DNA from: Fonticula-like sp. SCN 57-25
Lineage: Eukaryota; Nucleariida; Rotosphaerida
Assembly: GCA_001724245.1 (NCBI GenBank)
Contig: MEDX01000024.1
Span: 1 to 42,893, forward strand
Length of the DNA stretch: 42,893 nucleotides
Direction: 5' to 3'
A program made the position numbers and the translations under genes. Under the pieces are notes generated by a model that saw only the letters and a program-made list of their open reading frames with translations, was not told the origin of the DNA and did not search any database. Shown one piece after another: positions 20,710 to 30,313 of the stretch; position 1 is the first letter of the stretch, and each line of letters begins with the position of its first letter.

Positions 20710-23579
20710 ATGGAGGACGCCACTCGTGGACGAGGTGCGGCGCCCGGCCGTGGCCGCGGTGTTGCTGGTGCTGGACGTGGTGCCCCCGGTGCGGGCCGTG
20801 GACGCGGTGCCCCCGCTGATGTTGCTGCGGCCCCCGTGACGGAGACGTCGGGCCGTGGTCGCCCTGTTGGTGCGCATCTCTTAATTTGCTCTTTCCCCTT
20901 TTCCTTACGTTCTTGCGACAGCTGCCGTGGCTGCCGATGTTGCCGCGCTCCACATCTCGACCCCCACTGCCGCCCGCCCGCCGTCGGCGCGCCCCGTGGC
21001 TGAGGTTTGCACCATCTCGCCATTTTTTTCTGCTCGCTAAACACTGATTTCTCCTTTTCCCTCTTTTTTCCCGCCCATTTAGCACGCCGCGCCCGGTGGT
21101 ACCGCGCGCGACGAGAGCGGCCAGGTCACCCGTGGCGAGGTCCGCATGCGCTTCCGCGAGATGATCCCCAAGCGCCCCGATGCCAACCCGGATCTCGAGG
21201 CTCGCGTGGCCCCCCGCTCGATCGACCTGCTGTCCAACTACTTTACCCTGAACAACAGCACCCCGACGATCTACCAGTACGCGGTCTCCTTTGACCCGCC
21301 GGTGGAGTCGCGCGCCATGCGCTTCACCATGCTTGAGTCCCACAAGGGTGTCTTTGGTGCGCATTGTTCATCTTTTCTCTCGTTTTGCTTATGTTTCCCC
21401 TTTCTTTTCAGGCGAGCCCTTTGCCTTTGACGGCATGCAGCTGTTCCTTAACAAGCGCCTGCCCGACCAGATCACCTACTTTAAGACTGTGCGCAGCACC
21501 GATAACCAGGCCTTCGACATCACCGTGCAGCTCGCGCGCGAGGTCGAGGCCAAGTCGTGCTTCCAGCTGTACAACATCATCTTCCGCAAGGTGTTGCGCC
21601 TTCTCAAGCTGAAGCAGATCGGCCGCCACTACTTTAACCCCGCTCTCCCGGCGCAGATCCCCCAGCACAACATGGAGCTGTGGCCCGGCTACATCACGGC
21701 CATCGCCGAGTACGACGCCGGTGTCCTGCTCAACATTGATGTCGCCCACAAGGTGCTCCGCACGGACAACGTGCTCGACCACATTGCCCGCCTTCGCCAG
21801 AACATCCGCAACCCGAAGGACCTCCAGGAGGCCGCGCAGGACTACCTCACCGGCCAGGTTGTGCTCACGCGCTACAACAACCGCACCTACCACATTGACG
21901 GTATCGCGTGGGACCTGACCCCCAAGTCGTCCTTCAAGCTCGCCAACGGCGAGACCATCACGTACTCTGAGTACTACAAGAAGACGTACAGCCGCGAGAT
22001 CCGCGACCTCAACCAGCCGCTGCTCGTCAACAAGGCCAAGAAGATGGTCCGCCGCGGCGACAAGGGCTCCACCGTCGAGGAGACCATCTACCTCGTGCCC
22101 GAGCTCTGCTGCATGACTGGATTGTGCGCTGGAACCTGGATTGTTGCCGATAAACTGACCCTTTTTGCCCGCAGCACCGACGAGATGCGCAAGAACTTTA
22201 GCGTGATGAAGGACATTAGCCAGCACACGATCATTCCGCCGAGCACCCGCAAGGCCTCGCTCGAGCGCTTCATCAAGCAGATCTACGACAACGAGGAGAT
22301 CTCGACCGAGCTCAAGGGCTGGAAGATGGAGTTTGGCCGCCAGCTGCTGCAGCTCAAGGGCCGCGTCCTCGGCGCCGAAAAGATCATCTTCAAGAACCGC
22401 ACCGTCCCCTCGCAGAACGCCGAGTGGACGCGCGAGCTTCGCAACATTGAGCTCGTTCAGGGCATCCCGCTCCAGAACTGGGTGATCATCTACTCGGCCC
22501 GCGCCGCGCCCGCCGCCAAGAACTTTATTGCCAACCTCGCTCGCGCCGGCAGCGCCATCGGCCTCAAGTCGGGCGCCCCCGTCGACGTGCCGCTCCAGCG
22601 CGACGGCGCCGGCGACTACACTCAGGCCATCCGCGACCGCTACGTGCCCGGCCAGACGCAGCTCGTCGTGTGCATCCTGCCCGACGACCGCAAGGACCGC
22701 TACGACGCCATCAAGAAGTACTGCGTCGCCGACACTGGCATCGTTTCGCAGTGCATGCTCGCGCGCACGCTCAACAACGAAAAGATCATGCTCGCGGCGC
22801 TCACCAAGGTGGCGCTCCAGATGAACGTCAAGCTCGGCGGCCAGCTCTGGTCCGTCGAGGTGCCGCTCAAGAACTGCATGGTCATCGGTATCGACGTGTA
22901 CCACGACTCGCTCCAGAAGGGCACGTCGGTGGCCGGCTTCTGCGCCAGCATGAACAGCACGTTCACCAAGTACTACACGCGCGTTGTGTTCCAGCGCGGC
23001 TCGCAGGAGCTCATGGACGGCCTCGCGCGCTGCATGTCCGACTCGCTCAAGAAGTACTTTGAGGTCAACGGCCAGCTGCCCGAGCGCATCATCATCTTCC
23101 GTGACGGTGTCGGCGACGGCCAGATGGGCTTTGTCGTGCAGCACGAGGTCGCCCAGATCAAGCAGGTGTTTGCCGGCTTTGGCGGCGAGTACAACCCCAA
23201 GTTCTCGGTCGTCGTGGTCAAGAAGCGCATCAACTCGCGCATGATGGTCGCCGGCGACAGCAGCAACCCGCCGCCCGGCACCATCGTGTACAACGGCATC
23301 ACCGGCAAGGACACGTACGACTACTTCCTCGTCGCCCAGGCCGTCCGCCAGGGTACCGTGACCCCGACCCACTACTTTGTGGTGCACGACACGAGCGGCC
23401 TCCAGGCGATGCACCTGATCGCCCTCACCTTCAAGCTCACCCACCTGTACTACAACTGGCCCGGTACTGTCCGCGTGCCCGCCCCGTGCCAGTACGCCCA
23501 CAAGATCGCCTTCCTCATCGGCACGTCGGTCCACAAGGAGCCTCACCAGCAGCTCACCGACAAGCTCTTCTACCTGTAA
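20710..23579 (+). CDS. PIWI-clade Argonaute, catalytically intact
   Basis: Five exons (20710-20869, 20922-21004, 21083-21356, 21412-22123, 22175-23579) give 877 aa. The N-terminal 50 residues are rich in GRG/ARG/GRP motifs, like the arginine-methylated Tudor-docking tails of animal PIWIs. A PAZ domain (around YNNRTYHIDGIAWD..PKSSF) is followed by MID with the PIWI-type 5'-phosphate pocket RYDAIKKYC...SQC..ART and KVALQMNVKLGG. The PIWI domain has the slicer tetrad D650 (GIDVYHD), E688 (GSQELMDG), D720 (FRDGVGDGQ) and H852 (CQYAHK), ending LFYL as in the clade. Family role: small-RNA-guided silencing, often of transposons. The fourth intron (22124-22174) is 51 nt, stop-free and in frame; removing it restores ELCCMTGFTDEMRKNF. 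Which small RNAs it carries cannot be read here. Confidence 0.96.
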
Positions 23580-24399
23580 GAAGCGGCGGCGACCGCGTCG
23601 GGTTTGTTTGTTATTTGACCAATATCAACCTTTGTTGTATGCGGCAATGCCGCGCAGGCAATGAAACAGTCCTTTAAAGTTTTTCTGGGCCACTTTTGTG
23701 TTTTTGTCTTTGTCATCCGTGCGGCATCCTTACCCCGCAGGACGTTCACGTCCTGTTCACGACCGGGCTCGGGCGGTTACGAACAATCCACCAATCGGAG
23801 ACAACCCGATTCATATTTTTGTCACGTGACCCGACCACCGGAAGTCATTTCGGGGGTACCTCGGTAATGTGCCGGCGGAATAGGGACGGTTGTGTCGCGT
23901 CCGCACGTCGGGGAAGGTCAGGATCGCTCCCCGAGTGACGGGTGTCGGGCCCGCAACCTTTCGGCTGCTCAACGTTTCTGCGATGCCGATAGAATAGGGC
24001 CCAGCCGGCGGATTATTGTGGGTGGTCCGGGCCTTATGTTGGCCGGCGAAGGATCCAAAATACAGGAATAGCAACAAATGATCGTATCGAATTAAATCAG
24101 CCAATAGCGTCTTTAATCGAACCTCAACTTGCCCAAATTAGGCTGATGTTCCGAAGGAGGTGAGCAAGATTTCCATATTTAGAGTTGCATCAGGAAGACA
24201 AAGTGGCATCAATCCGCCGCGACGCAGTCCCCATAATTGGTGAGCCTGTGTGTCTCTGCAGCGCCCTGCGGGTTCTTTCGGCCCCCCCCCTCTGTCTGCC
24301 CTTTTCTCCCACTGCCAGTCTGTCCGCTCCCCGCGCGCCGGCTTAGCCACAACGTCTACTCTTCTTTTGATCCCAGCGGTTCAGGGGCGTAGGGCGACG
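23580..24399. other. 820-bp gene-free region between PIWI and the Zn2Cys6 factor
   Basis: No convincing open frame or RNA gene is visible. It contains a CCAAT box at 23791, the 10-bp palindrome GTCACGTGAC at 23821-23830, two copies of GCCGGCGGA (23871, 24004) and of GAATAGGG (23878, 23992), a CCAAT at 24101, and a CArG match CCAAATTAGG at 24133-24142. It presumably includes the PIWI 3' UTR and the promoter of the downstream gene. Confidence 0.5.
23821..23830. promoter_or_regulatory. GTCACGTGAC palindrome upstream of the Zn2Cys6 gene
   Basis: A perfect 10-bp palindrome with a CACGTG core, the type of site bound by bHLH-Zip factors (CLEAR/M-box consensus in animals). It is 570 bp before the nearest downstream ATG, so the target is uncertain. 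Confidence 0.35.
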
Positions 24400-25458
24400 A
24401 TGGCGGATGCCCGGCGGGATGCCAACAAGCGCCTTTACCACAGGTTTCCGGTAAAAGGCCCGCAGCCTGTGGCGCCTGCCGTCACGCGGGTTGCTGAGGA
24501 GCGCCGGCCACCGCCGCCGTCCCACTCGGCCCCGCGGGCGTGCAACAACTGCAAGCACGCCCACCTCGCCTGCGATCACTCGCGGCCGTGCAAGCGCTGC
24601 GTCGGGCTCAACAAGGCCGACTCGTGCGGCGATCTCGAGCGCAAGAAGAGGGGGCGCCCGCGCCTTATTCGGCCACTGGACGTCAACGGTGAAGCGGTGG
24701 GCTCTGCTGCCTCGGGACCCGTTTTGATCGCCCCGGCGATGCCCGGCAGCATGCAGTCGTCATCGTCGCCGCCGGGGTCGCCCGACACGACCACATCGGT
24801 CCGCCCGTCGCCCGCCACCGCCGCAGACGACGTTCTTTCGCGCGCCTCGCCGGTCGAGTCGAGCGTCTACTCTGATCTGCTGTCGCTTTCCTCCTCTGTT
24901 TCGGCTTACTCCATTCCAGCGGCGCCCGCCGTGGCCGCCTTAAGTACCAACAACATGGTCGCCTTTGCCCCCTCGATGCGGTATGGCGGCAGCCCCGCCC
25001 CTCTGGGCGCCGAGTCTGCTTCTGCGCCCGGCCCCGCCGCCGAGCCCGTCGCCCCCAGCGCGTGGCTTTCGTGCAACGCGTACGGCCAGATCGTCAACAT
25101 GTCGCCCAACGTCCACGAGCTGCTCGGGGAGCGCTTCCAGCACGCCGACATTGCGTCGCTCGTGCATGAGAGGGACCGCTCAAACTTTGAGGCCATGTGG
25201 CGGGCAGCGGCTGCCGGGTCGCCGCACAAGGGCGCCGTGCACTTTCGCACGAGCCAAGGGAAAGTTGCACTCTTTGATGTGGAGGTCAGCTACGTGGCCG
25301 GTGAGGGGGTCAACATCCGCTTTGCAAAGTTTACGCACCAGGGGCTGAACCACTACCCGACATGCATAGAGCATGCGCTGCCGACCATCCTGTCGCCGAC
25401 CGCTGTGCAGTCGCCGAGGCTTTCGTGGAAGATGTCGGCACCCACGACGTGGATCTGA
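24400..25458 (+). CDS. Zn2Cys6 binuclear-cluster transcription factor with PAS domain
   Basis: One uninterrupted exon, 352 aa. Residues 48-76 hold Cys48, 51, 58, 64, 67 and 76 (C-X2-C-X6-C-X5-C-X2-C-X8-C), including HLACDHSRPCKRC, followed by a basic linker ERKKRGRPRL. A Ser/Pro/Ala-rich middle leads to a PAS-like domain at about 220-320 (WLSCNAYGQIVNMSPNVHELL). This order matches the fungal ERT1/AcuK type of carbon-source regulators; similar proteins are also known in amoebozoans. Family knowledge: the zinc cluster binds CGG-type half sites, and PAS mediates dimerisation or sensing. The frame stays open for 50 codons upstream to about 24250 but without an ATG, so 24400 is taken as the start. 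Target genes are unknown; gluconeogenesis would be a guess. Confidence 0.88.
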   Translation: MADARRDANKRLYHRFPVKGPQPVAPAVTRVAEERRPPPPSHSAPRACNNCKHAHLACDHSRPCKRCVGLNKADSCGDLERKKRGRPRLIRPLDVNGEAVGSAASGPVLIAPAMPGSMQSSSSPPGSPDTTTSVRPSPATAADDVLSRASPVESSVYSDLLSLSSSVSAYSIPAAPAVAALSTNNMVAFAPSMRYGGSPAPLGAESASAPGPAAEPVAPSAWLSCNAYGQIVNMSPNVHELLGERFQHADIASLVHERDRSNFEAMWRAAAAGSPHKGAVHFRTSQGKVALFDVEVSYVAGEGVNIRFAKFTHQGLNHYPTCIEHALPTILSPTAVQSPRLSWKMSAPTTWI

Positions 25459-26022
25459 GGCGAGCGGAGTGGCTTTGATGATCGGGAACACCGCGCATCC
25501 AGCGCTACAAATCATATAAATAATGATCTAGTTACATGCATTGCGCTTTTGGCATTTTATGGCTGCTTTCGTCTCCCTCTTTGATATTTGACGTGATATT
25601 TTGCAAGGCATTCGTGCTCTAATTTTTGTACGGCAGCATTGTTTCGTTTTGTATTCTGTTTAGTGTTTCTCGTCTAGTGTCAAACTATTTATTGACTTAC
25701 GCCATTTCGACGACCCGGCAATGTGGCCGGGTCCACGTTAATGAACATTACAATGAACGTGGTCCCCATTGAAATCTCTATTTGCACATTACGGCCGCCA
25801 GGCCAGTTGTTATAATTTTAGTAGAAACACGGTTTTGCTGTATAAAGAGCCGCTGGACAGGTAAAGAAAGAGGCATAATGTGCAAGTTCGCTTGCCTTTT
25901 TGTGACCGTGGGCCATCTTTTTTGTTCGAACATCAGCCGAAATTACTTGCTTTCGCGGCCCTTGAGCGGCCTTTTATTGCAAACACAAAACGAAAAACAA
26001 CTGCGGCCCATTGCGTGAGCGC
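25459..26022. other. 564-bp convergent spacer with two adjacent inverted repeats
   Basis: No gene seen. At 25712-25733 GACCCGG and CCGGGTC form 7-bp arms around 8 nt. Directly next, CCACGTT (25733-25739) and AACGTGG (25756-25762) form a second stem. The rest is AT-rich. As the 3' flank of both the Zn2Cys6 and SNX genes, it may hold transcript-end structures. Confidence 0.45.
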
Positions 26023-27734
26023 CTACACCTTGACCGTGTGGAGGAACGAGCTGAGGTCCATGAGCGCGTCGAGCTTCTCCTGCTCCGAGTTGAGCTGCGT
26101 GCGGACAAAGTGGTCGAGCGCCATGTGGAAATCGGTCGCCTTCTCCTTGCTGAAGCGCTCAAACTCGCAGGCAATGTCGCGCCTGAACGCCTTGTACTGC
26201 GCCTGCAGCTCCTTCTGGCGGTCCTGCAGCTTCTCGACGTCGGCCGACGCGGCCAGGTACTCGGCCGACGCCTCGCTAAACTTCTTGCCGAGCTTCTCGA
26301 GGCCCTCAACGGCCTTTTGCGTCGCCTTGATGCTGTTGTCAACCTCGGACAGCAGCTCGGTGCGGTTGTTGAGCAGCTGCTTGAGGGCGTCCACGCTGTT
26401 GCGGTAGTCGAGCAGGATGTCGCCGAGGTGGAAGACCTCCTCGCGCGCCTGGTGGCGGTGCGTCGTCTCCTGGGCGGCGCCAAACTCGTTCACGCGCGTC
26501 AGGATCTCGCCGACCTTGTCGCCGTTCTCAAAGCCAGAGAAGGAAGAGAAGGCGGTCGCAAGGGCCTTGCCGAGCTCTGGAAAATAGCCAAGTTAGGAAA
26601 CATAATAACTGTGGGAATGATTAAAGGAGAATAATGTTGGGAACAGCAAAGAAAGTCGGTACAAATGCAATGTTATACACGTTATGAACACAAGATAAAG
26701 GTAAAATGGGGGAAAAGGCACCAAAAGTACACAGAAAAAACAAAATGTGCACCAAGACGAGCGTAAGGCAAACGAAGAGTACCGTAAACAGGTAACAAGT
26801 ACATAATACGCAAAATACAATAGTGAGTGACGTACGGCCCCTGTGACGGATGCACCCGCCGATCTGGTCGAGGGCGATCTTAAAGTCACGCTCGGACTGG
26901 AGCACAAACATGCGGCGCTTCTCAAAGTCCATGTCGTCCTCGTCGTCGTGGAAGGCCGTCGGGCGGTACAGGCGGATGCCGTGCTCCTGCTTGAGCGCGC
27001 TGAGGAGCGCCTTGGCGCCCATCTTCCTCCCGTCGTTGCTCTCATTCTGCGGCTAAAGGAGAATCTAGCGTCAGCCATCACAAACGCGCGCCAGTCAGAT
27101 CGTACCAGGCCGCTCGTGAGGAAGGTGCGCAGCTCCTCGTCGGCGACAAAGGAGGGGCGCGACGCGACGCGAACGAGGAACCGGTCCAGCTGGCGGCGCT
27201 TCTTCTCGACGTACTCCTTGTCGGAAAGGGACGACGCGGTGGGCGCCTGCCAAAGATGGATGAGGAAAAAGCAAAAAAAAAGGGGAAAGAGCGCACGTCG
27301 GGGAGCACAGGGACAATCTCGTTCTTGTGGTTCTCCACGAGCTTCTGCTGAAGCCAGCTCAGCTGCTGGTGGGTGCGCATCACGGTCGAGCTCTTGCCCT
27401 TGCCATCCTCCTGAACAGAGAGAAGCAGAAAGAAAAAGGATAAAAAAGCAAGGGCAAAATAGCAACAACAACAAGAAGATACATAAAGAAAAAACATGAA
27501 AAAGGGGAAACGGGTCGGTTAGCGGATGTCTTTCAGGCACGCCCTGCTCGTACGCGGAACTCGGACACGATCTTGAACTGAACAGACTTGTTGTCGTCGC
27601 CGGGGAGAATGTCCGACACGGAAATAACGAGCGCGCTCTCTACCAAAACAAATAAAGCAACAGTACTGTTAGCAGGCCCGATCTGAGCGCCAAGGAAGGA
27701 AGCCGAGGGGCGCACCAACAGCCTCGGACGACAT
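26023..27734 (-). CDS. SNX5/SNX6-like sorting nexin (PX-BAR)
   Basis: Six exons (27734-27716, 27639-27554, 27410-27297, 27246-27106, 27052-26836, 26576-26023) give 376 aa. The PX domain starts almost at the N-terminus (ALVISVSDILPGDD). In place of the PI3P-binding RRFSDF motif it has VMRTHQQLSWLQQKLVEN, as in SNX5/6/32, which do not bind PI3P canonically. A BAR-type coiled coil fills residues about 200-376 (NSVDALKQLLNNRTELL, EKLQDRQKELQAQYKAF). Family knowledge: SNX5/6 pair with SNX1/2 in ESCPE-1/retromer to form endosomal recycling tubules. The 259-nt intron (26577-26835) is the longest in the window; no box C/D motif was seen in it. Vps17 is the alternative name for the fungal counterpart. 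Confidence 0.78.
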
Positions 27735-28018
27735 GGTGATTGCCCTGGTGTAAAAGTTGAAAGACTGAATCCAAAACAGCCGATTCAGGGGCAGACTTTA
27801 TTCTTGCCAGAATCAATGAGTATGGAATAGGGACTTTCCAAAGTTGCTCAAGAACTAATAATGTGGGAGGCACACAGGACACTATGCACAAGATGTAGTT
27901 GCGCGGTACGGTTGCTGTGGAAAGAGGAACGATGAAAATTCGGGGGTAGACTTTATTATACAACTAATTGTCAAATTCCGTGGGTCCAAATCGAAGAAGA
28001 ATGCAAAACACGAGGCAA

Positions 28019-29113
28019 CTATGACTTCGTTGGCGCGGTCCCGTCCTTTTCAAGCACCCTATCGTTCAAATAAGAGTCCCTGTGCTGCATCATTGCAACA
28101 AACGGCTCTACAAAAATCCCACTTGCCCGCTCGCACATCTCGTCACACGTGAGCACCGTCGTGATCATCGCGCCACCGAGTCTGGGAAAGGACGACTCAT
28201 ACGCGTTGGCCCTGAGCTCGCGCCCCTCCCTGTGCAGCACAATGTGCGCGCCGCCAAAGTAGGTCGGCAGGACCATGGGTCCGCCCTGAATGGAAATGAA
28301 CCGCGTCGAGCGCGAGTTCGCCGAAATCTGCGCGAGGTTCATTTCGCCAGGCAGATCTTGTAGAACAAGGACCGACCCTGGCGCCGTGTTGTTGAGCGCC
28401 CACTCGCGCACAAACGCATGGTCCTCAAACGGCCACGCGGGCTGGTCGTCGCCGCCGGACGTCTTGTTGAGCACGACGCGGCTGTAGAGCACCGTGAAGC
28501 GGGGCGAGAGCAGCTCGAGCAAACGGGCGAGGCACGGCAGGTCGATCGTGTTGATGGGCGCATGCGACCACTCGGTCGTGTGCTTGTTGTGGATGACGAC
28601 GAGCGGGCGGAGTGCAAGCGCGCGCCAGTCGAGAGAGGTCGGCCAGCCAGGGGGCAGCGGGCGGTTCTGGTACTCGGCGCGCAGCGGCGGCGGGCGCCAG
28701 CGCGACCACTCGCTGTCGGCCCAGGCGCCCCACCACATGGGGAACCCGTGGTCGCTCTGCACCACCTTGCTGTCGCCGTACGAGCGGTGGCACTCAAACC
28801 TGTCTGTGTGGTTCGGAGAAAAGTAATAGTATGACGACATGATGCCGCAGCCGAGCGTGCTACGTAGGGCGCCCGTCGACCACAGATGGTACGCGTAGGG
28901 GAGCAGCGTCGTCAGCTCAAAGCCAAACTCGCCCTTGTAGGAGAGATCAACATAGGGAAGGTCAGCGGAGGAAAGGAAAGAAGGCGAGTGATCGCGGTCG
29001 GAGAGGTTGTGCAGATCAACCGGGTCGGGCAGGAACGAAGCGAGGAAAGAGACAAAGAGAAAGTAGACAAAGAGGAGTGAGAGGAAAAAGTAGAGGCGAA
29101 CGCGGCCGCTCAT
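28019..29113 (-). CDS. Membrane-anchored glycosyltransferase-like protein
   Basis: A single exon, 364 aa. A hydrophobic signal-anchor lies at about residues 7-28 (YFFLSLLFVYFLFVSF), giving a type II topology typical of Golgi enzymes. The start of the luminal part has DLSYKGEFGFELTTLLPYAY, followed by SYYYFSPNH and later RPLVVIHNKHTTEW and ISIQGGPMVLPTYFGG. I recall this combination from unassigned glycosyltransferase-like proteins of algae and other protists; the exact GT family is not certain. N-glycosylation sequons (NHT, NKT, NNT) support luminal exposure. Its ATG overlaps the TGA of the upstream small gene as ATGA, which raises the question of a shared transcript. Intronless, unlike nearly all neighbours. 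Confidence 0.6.
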   Translation of the reverse strand: MSGRVRLYFFLSLLFVYFLFVSFLASFLPDPVDLHNLSDRDHSPSFLSSADLPYVDLSYKGEFGFELTTLLPYAYHLWSTGALRSTLGCGIMSSYYYFSPNHTDRFECHRSYGDSKVVQSDHGFPMWWGAWADSEWSRWRPPPLRAEYQNRPLPPGWPTSLDWRALALRPLVVIHNKHTTEWSHAPINTIDLPCLARLLELLSPRFTVLYSRVVLNKTSGGDDQPAWPFEDHAFVREWALNNTAPGSVLVLQDLPGEMNLAQISANSRSTRFISIQGGPMVLPTYFGGAHIVLHREGRELRANAYESSFPRLGGAMITTVLTCDEMCERASGIFVEPFVAMMQHRDSYLNDRVLEKDGTAPTKS

Positions 29114-29409
29114 GACGGCGGCTTGGTCTCGCTGTTGGCCGAGGCGCGCTGCTTGGCAAGAATGCTCTCAAGGAAAAGCGCGTCGATGGCCGCCTGCGCG
29201 TCGCTGTGCTTATCTGCCTCCTTCCCGAGATGCTTCTGCGCGTGGTCATCTAAGGGGCAGGGCACATGTTAACCGACGAACAGGAAAGAGGGGAAACGAA
29301 ATAAAGGGCCGCGCGTACGAAAACCGGACACGTGCATCGTCGCCTCCATGAGCGAACCAAAGAGGATGCCGGCGCCAAAGACGCGCGAGTAGTACACCAG
29401 CTGCGACAT
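29110..29409 (-). CDS. Small protein resembling mitochondrial ATP synthase subunit e
   Basis: Two exons (29409-29319, 29249-29110) give 76 aa. The N-terminal YYSRVFGAGILFGSLMEA matches the position and spacing of the YS...LG.G..FG membrane helix, with its small-residue motif, in ATP synthase subunit e (TIM11/ATP5ME). A charged, probably helical tail follows (AQKHLGKEADKHSDAQAA). Subunit e helps dimerise F1Fo complexes and shape cristae in other eukaryotes. The 69-nt intron (GTACGC...CCTTAG) fuses GF to HDHAQ. The stop codon overlaps the start of the glycosyltransferase-like gene (ATGA at 29110-29113, minus strand). The family is small and divergent, so the call rests on a short motif plus size. 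Confidence 0.5.
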
Positions 29410-30313
29410 GATGCCCGCGTGCTATGCAACTTTGGCAACCCTGCCACAATGCTGTCAGATGCGGAAAAAATCTGCTCATGATCGGAAAAGGGACGAATGC
29501 AACTTTGCAACGGCGAGTGCAATACGAATAATTGAATGGTTGTGGCGGTGGTTGGACAACAAAAGGAGAGTGCAACTAAAAAATATTCGGAATTGAGTTG
29601 TTTTTGCGGTTTGGTCGTGGAATGTTGCTTTGCGTACGCGAAATGGGCCGATTTACAAGTTGTACGAAGGGCCATAACAACCACAGAGGCACGCGCACGC
29701 GCGAGGCGCCTTGTACACGACGAGCGTGTCTCACACTGTCGTCATCTGCATGTTACGCACGGCGTAACTCGCTTGTTACCTTTAAGCTTGCGCGGGTCTG
29801 CACGGGTGGGTCTAGAAAAATTGTCCATGCCGCCAGTCGGTACAAGGCAGAGCCACAGTCCATGGCAAAATTTCCTTACCAACCTAGCCCATAGCATGAC
29901 TTGTACATTGCACACTATTCGGCCTCTTTACTGAGTCATCTTTTCTTTCGCTTGCGGTGTTACACAAGCCTGGTCTCGAACTTATTGAAGCGACGATGGC
30001 CGGCTCACCCTTTGCTCGACCAATCAGGACAGTCTTGTCAAAAGAATGCACCAATCAGGATTCGCTTTAGACACAAACAACGCGCGGCCAAACAACGTTT
30101 TGGACGCGGTCGTCGTCGAGGTAGAGCATCCCGCAGGCGGGTGTACTTTTCTTGCCGATCGTTCAGTTCAAGCGCGAGTAGGCACGCGAAACCTACTGCA
30201 GCTCGCGTAAGGATGAGCCAAACGCCACCACGGCGAAAGGCCGATGGTACGCCGGGCATTGCCGTCTTTCCTGATTGTCGGTTGTAAACTAACGTTGGGA
30301 AAAATCAGTGTCC
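29410..30313. other. 904-bp divergent intergenic region with palindrome and paired CCAAT boxes
   Basis: No supported gene. GTTACGC-acg-GCGTAAC at 29752-29768 is a perfect 7-bp-arm palindrome. CCAATCAGGA occurs at 30020-30029 and again at 30051-30060, 31 bp apart, upstream of Rap1GAP. The 11-mer CAAAGTTGCAT (minus strand) occurs twice near the small-gene start (about 29423 and 29495). It contains the promoters of the ATP-e-like gene and Rap1GAP. Confidence 0.5.

Noticed and set aside
21408-23546. A 712-codon open frame on the minus strand antisense to PIWI
   Set aside because: It is the mirror of GC-rich third positions: the PIWI gene rarely uses codons whose complements are stops. Its translation is Val/Leu/Asp-rich without any domain, while the plus strand is an unmistakable PIWI.
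25716-25729. CGG-N8-CCG as an autoregulatory site of the Zn2Cys6 gene
   Set aside because: It lies downstream of the gene in a convergent 3' spacer, not in its promoter. It is kept only as a low-interest hairpin.
29598-29894. 98-codon open frame in the ATP-e/Rap1GAP spacer
   Set aside because: Composition is random-looking, Cys/Arg-rich, with no domain or signal; the region holds promoter-like motifs and lacks coding third-position bias.
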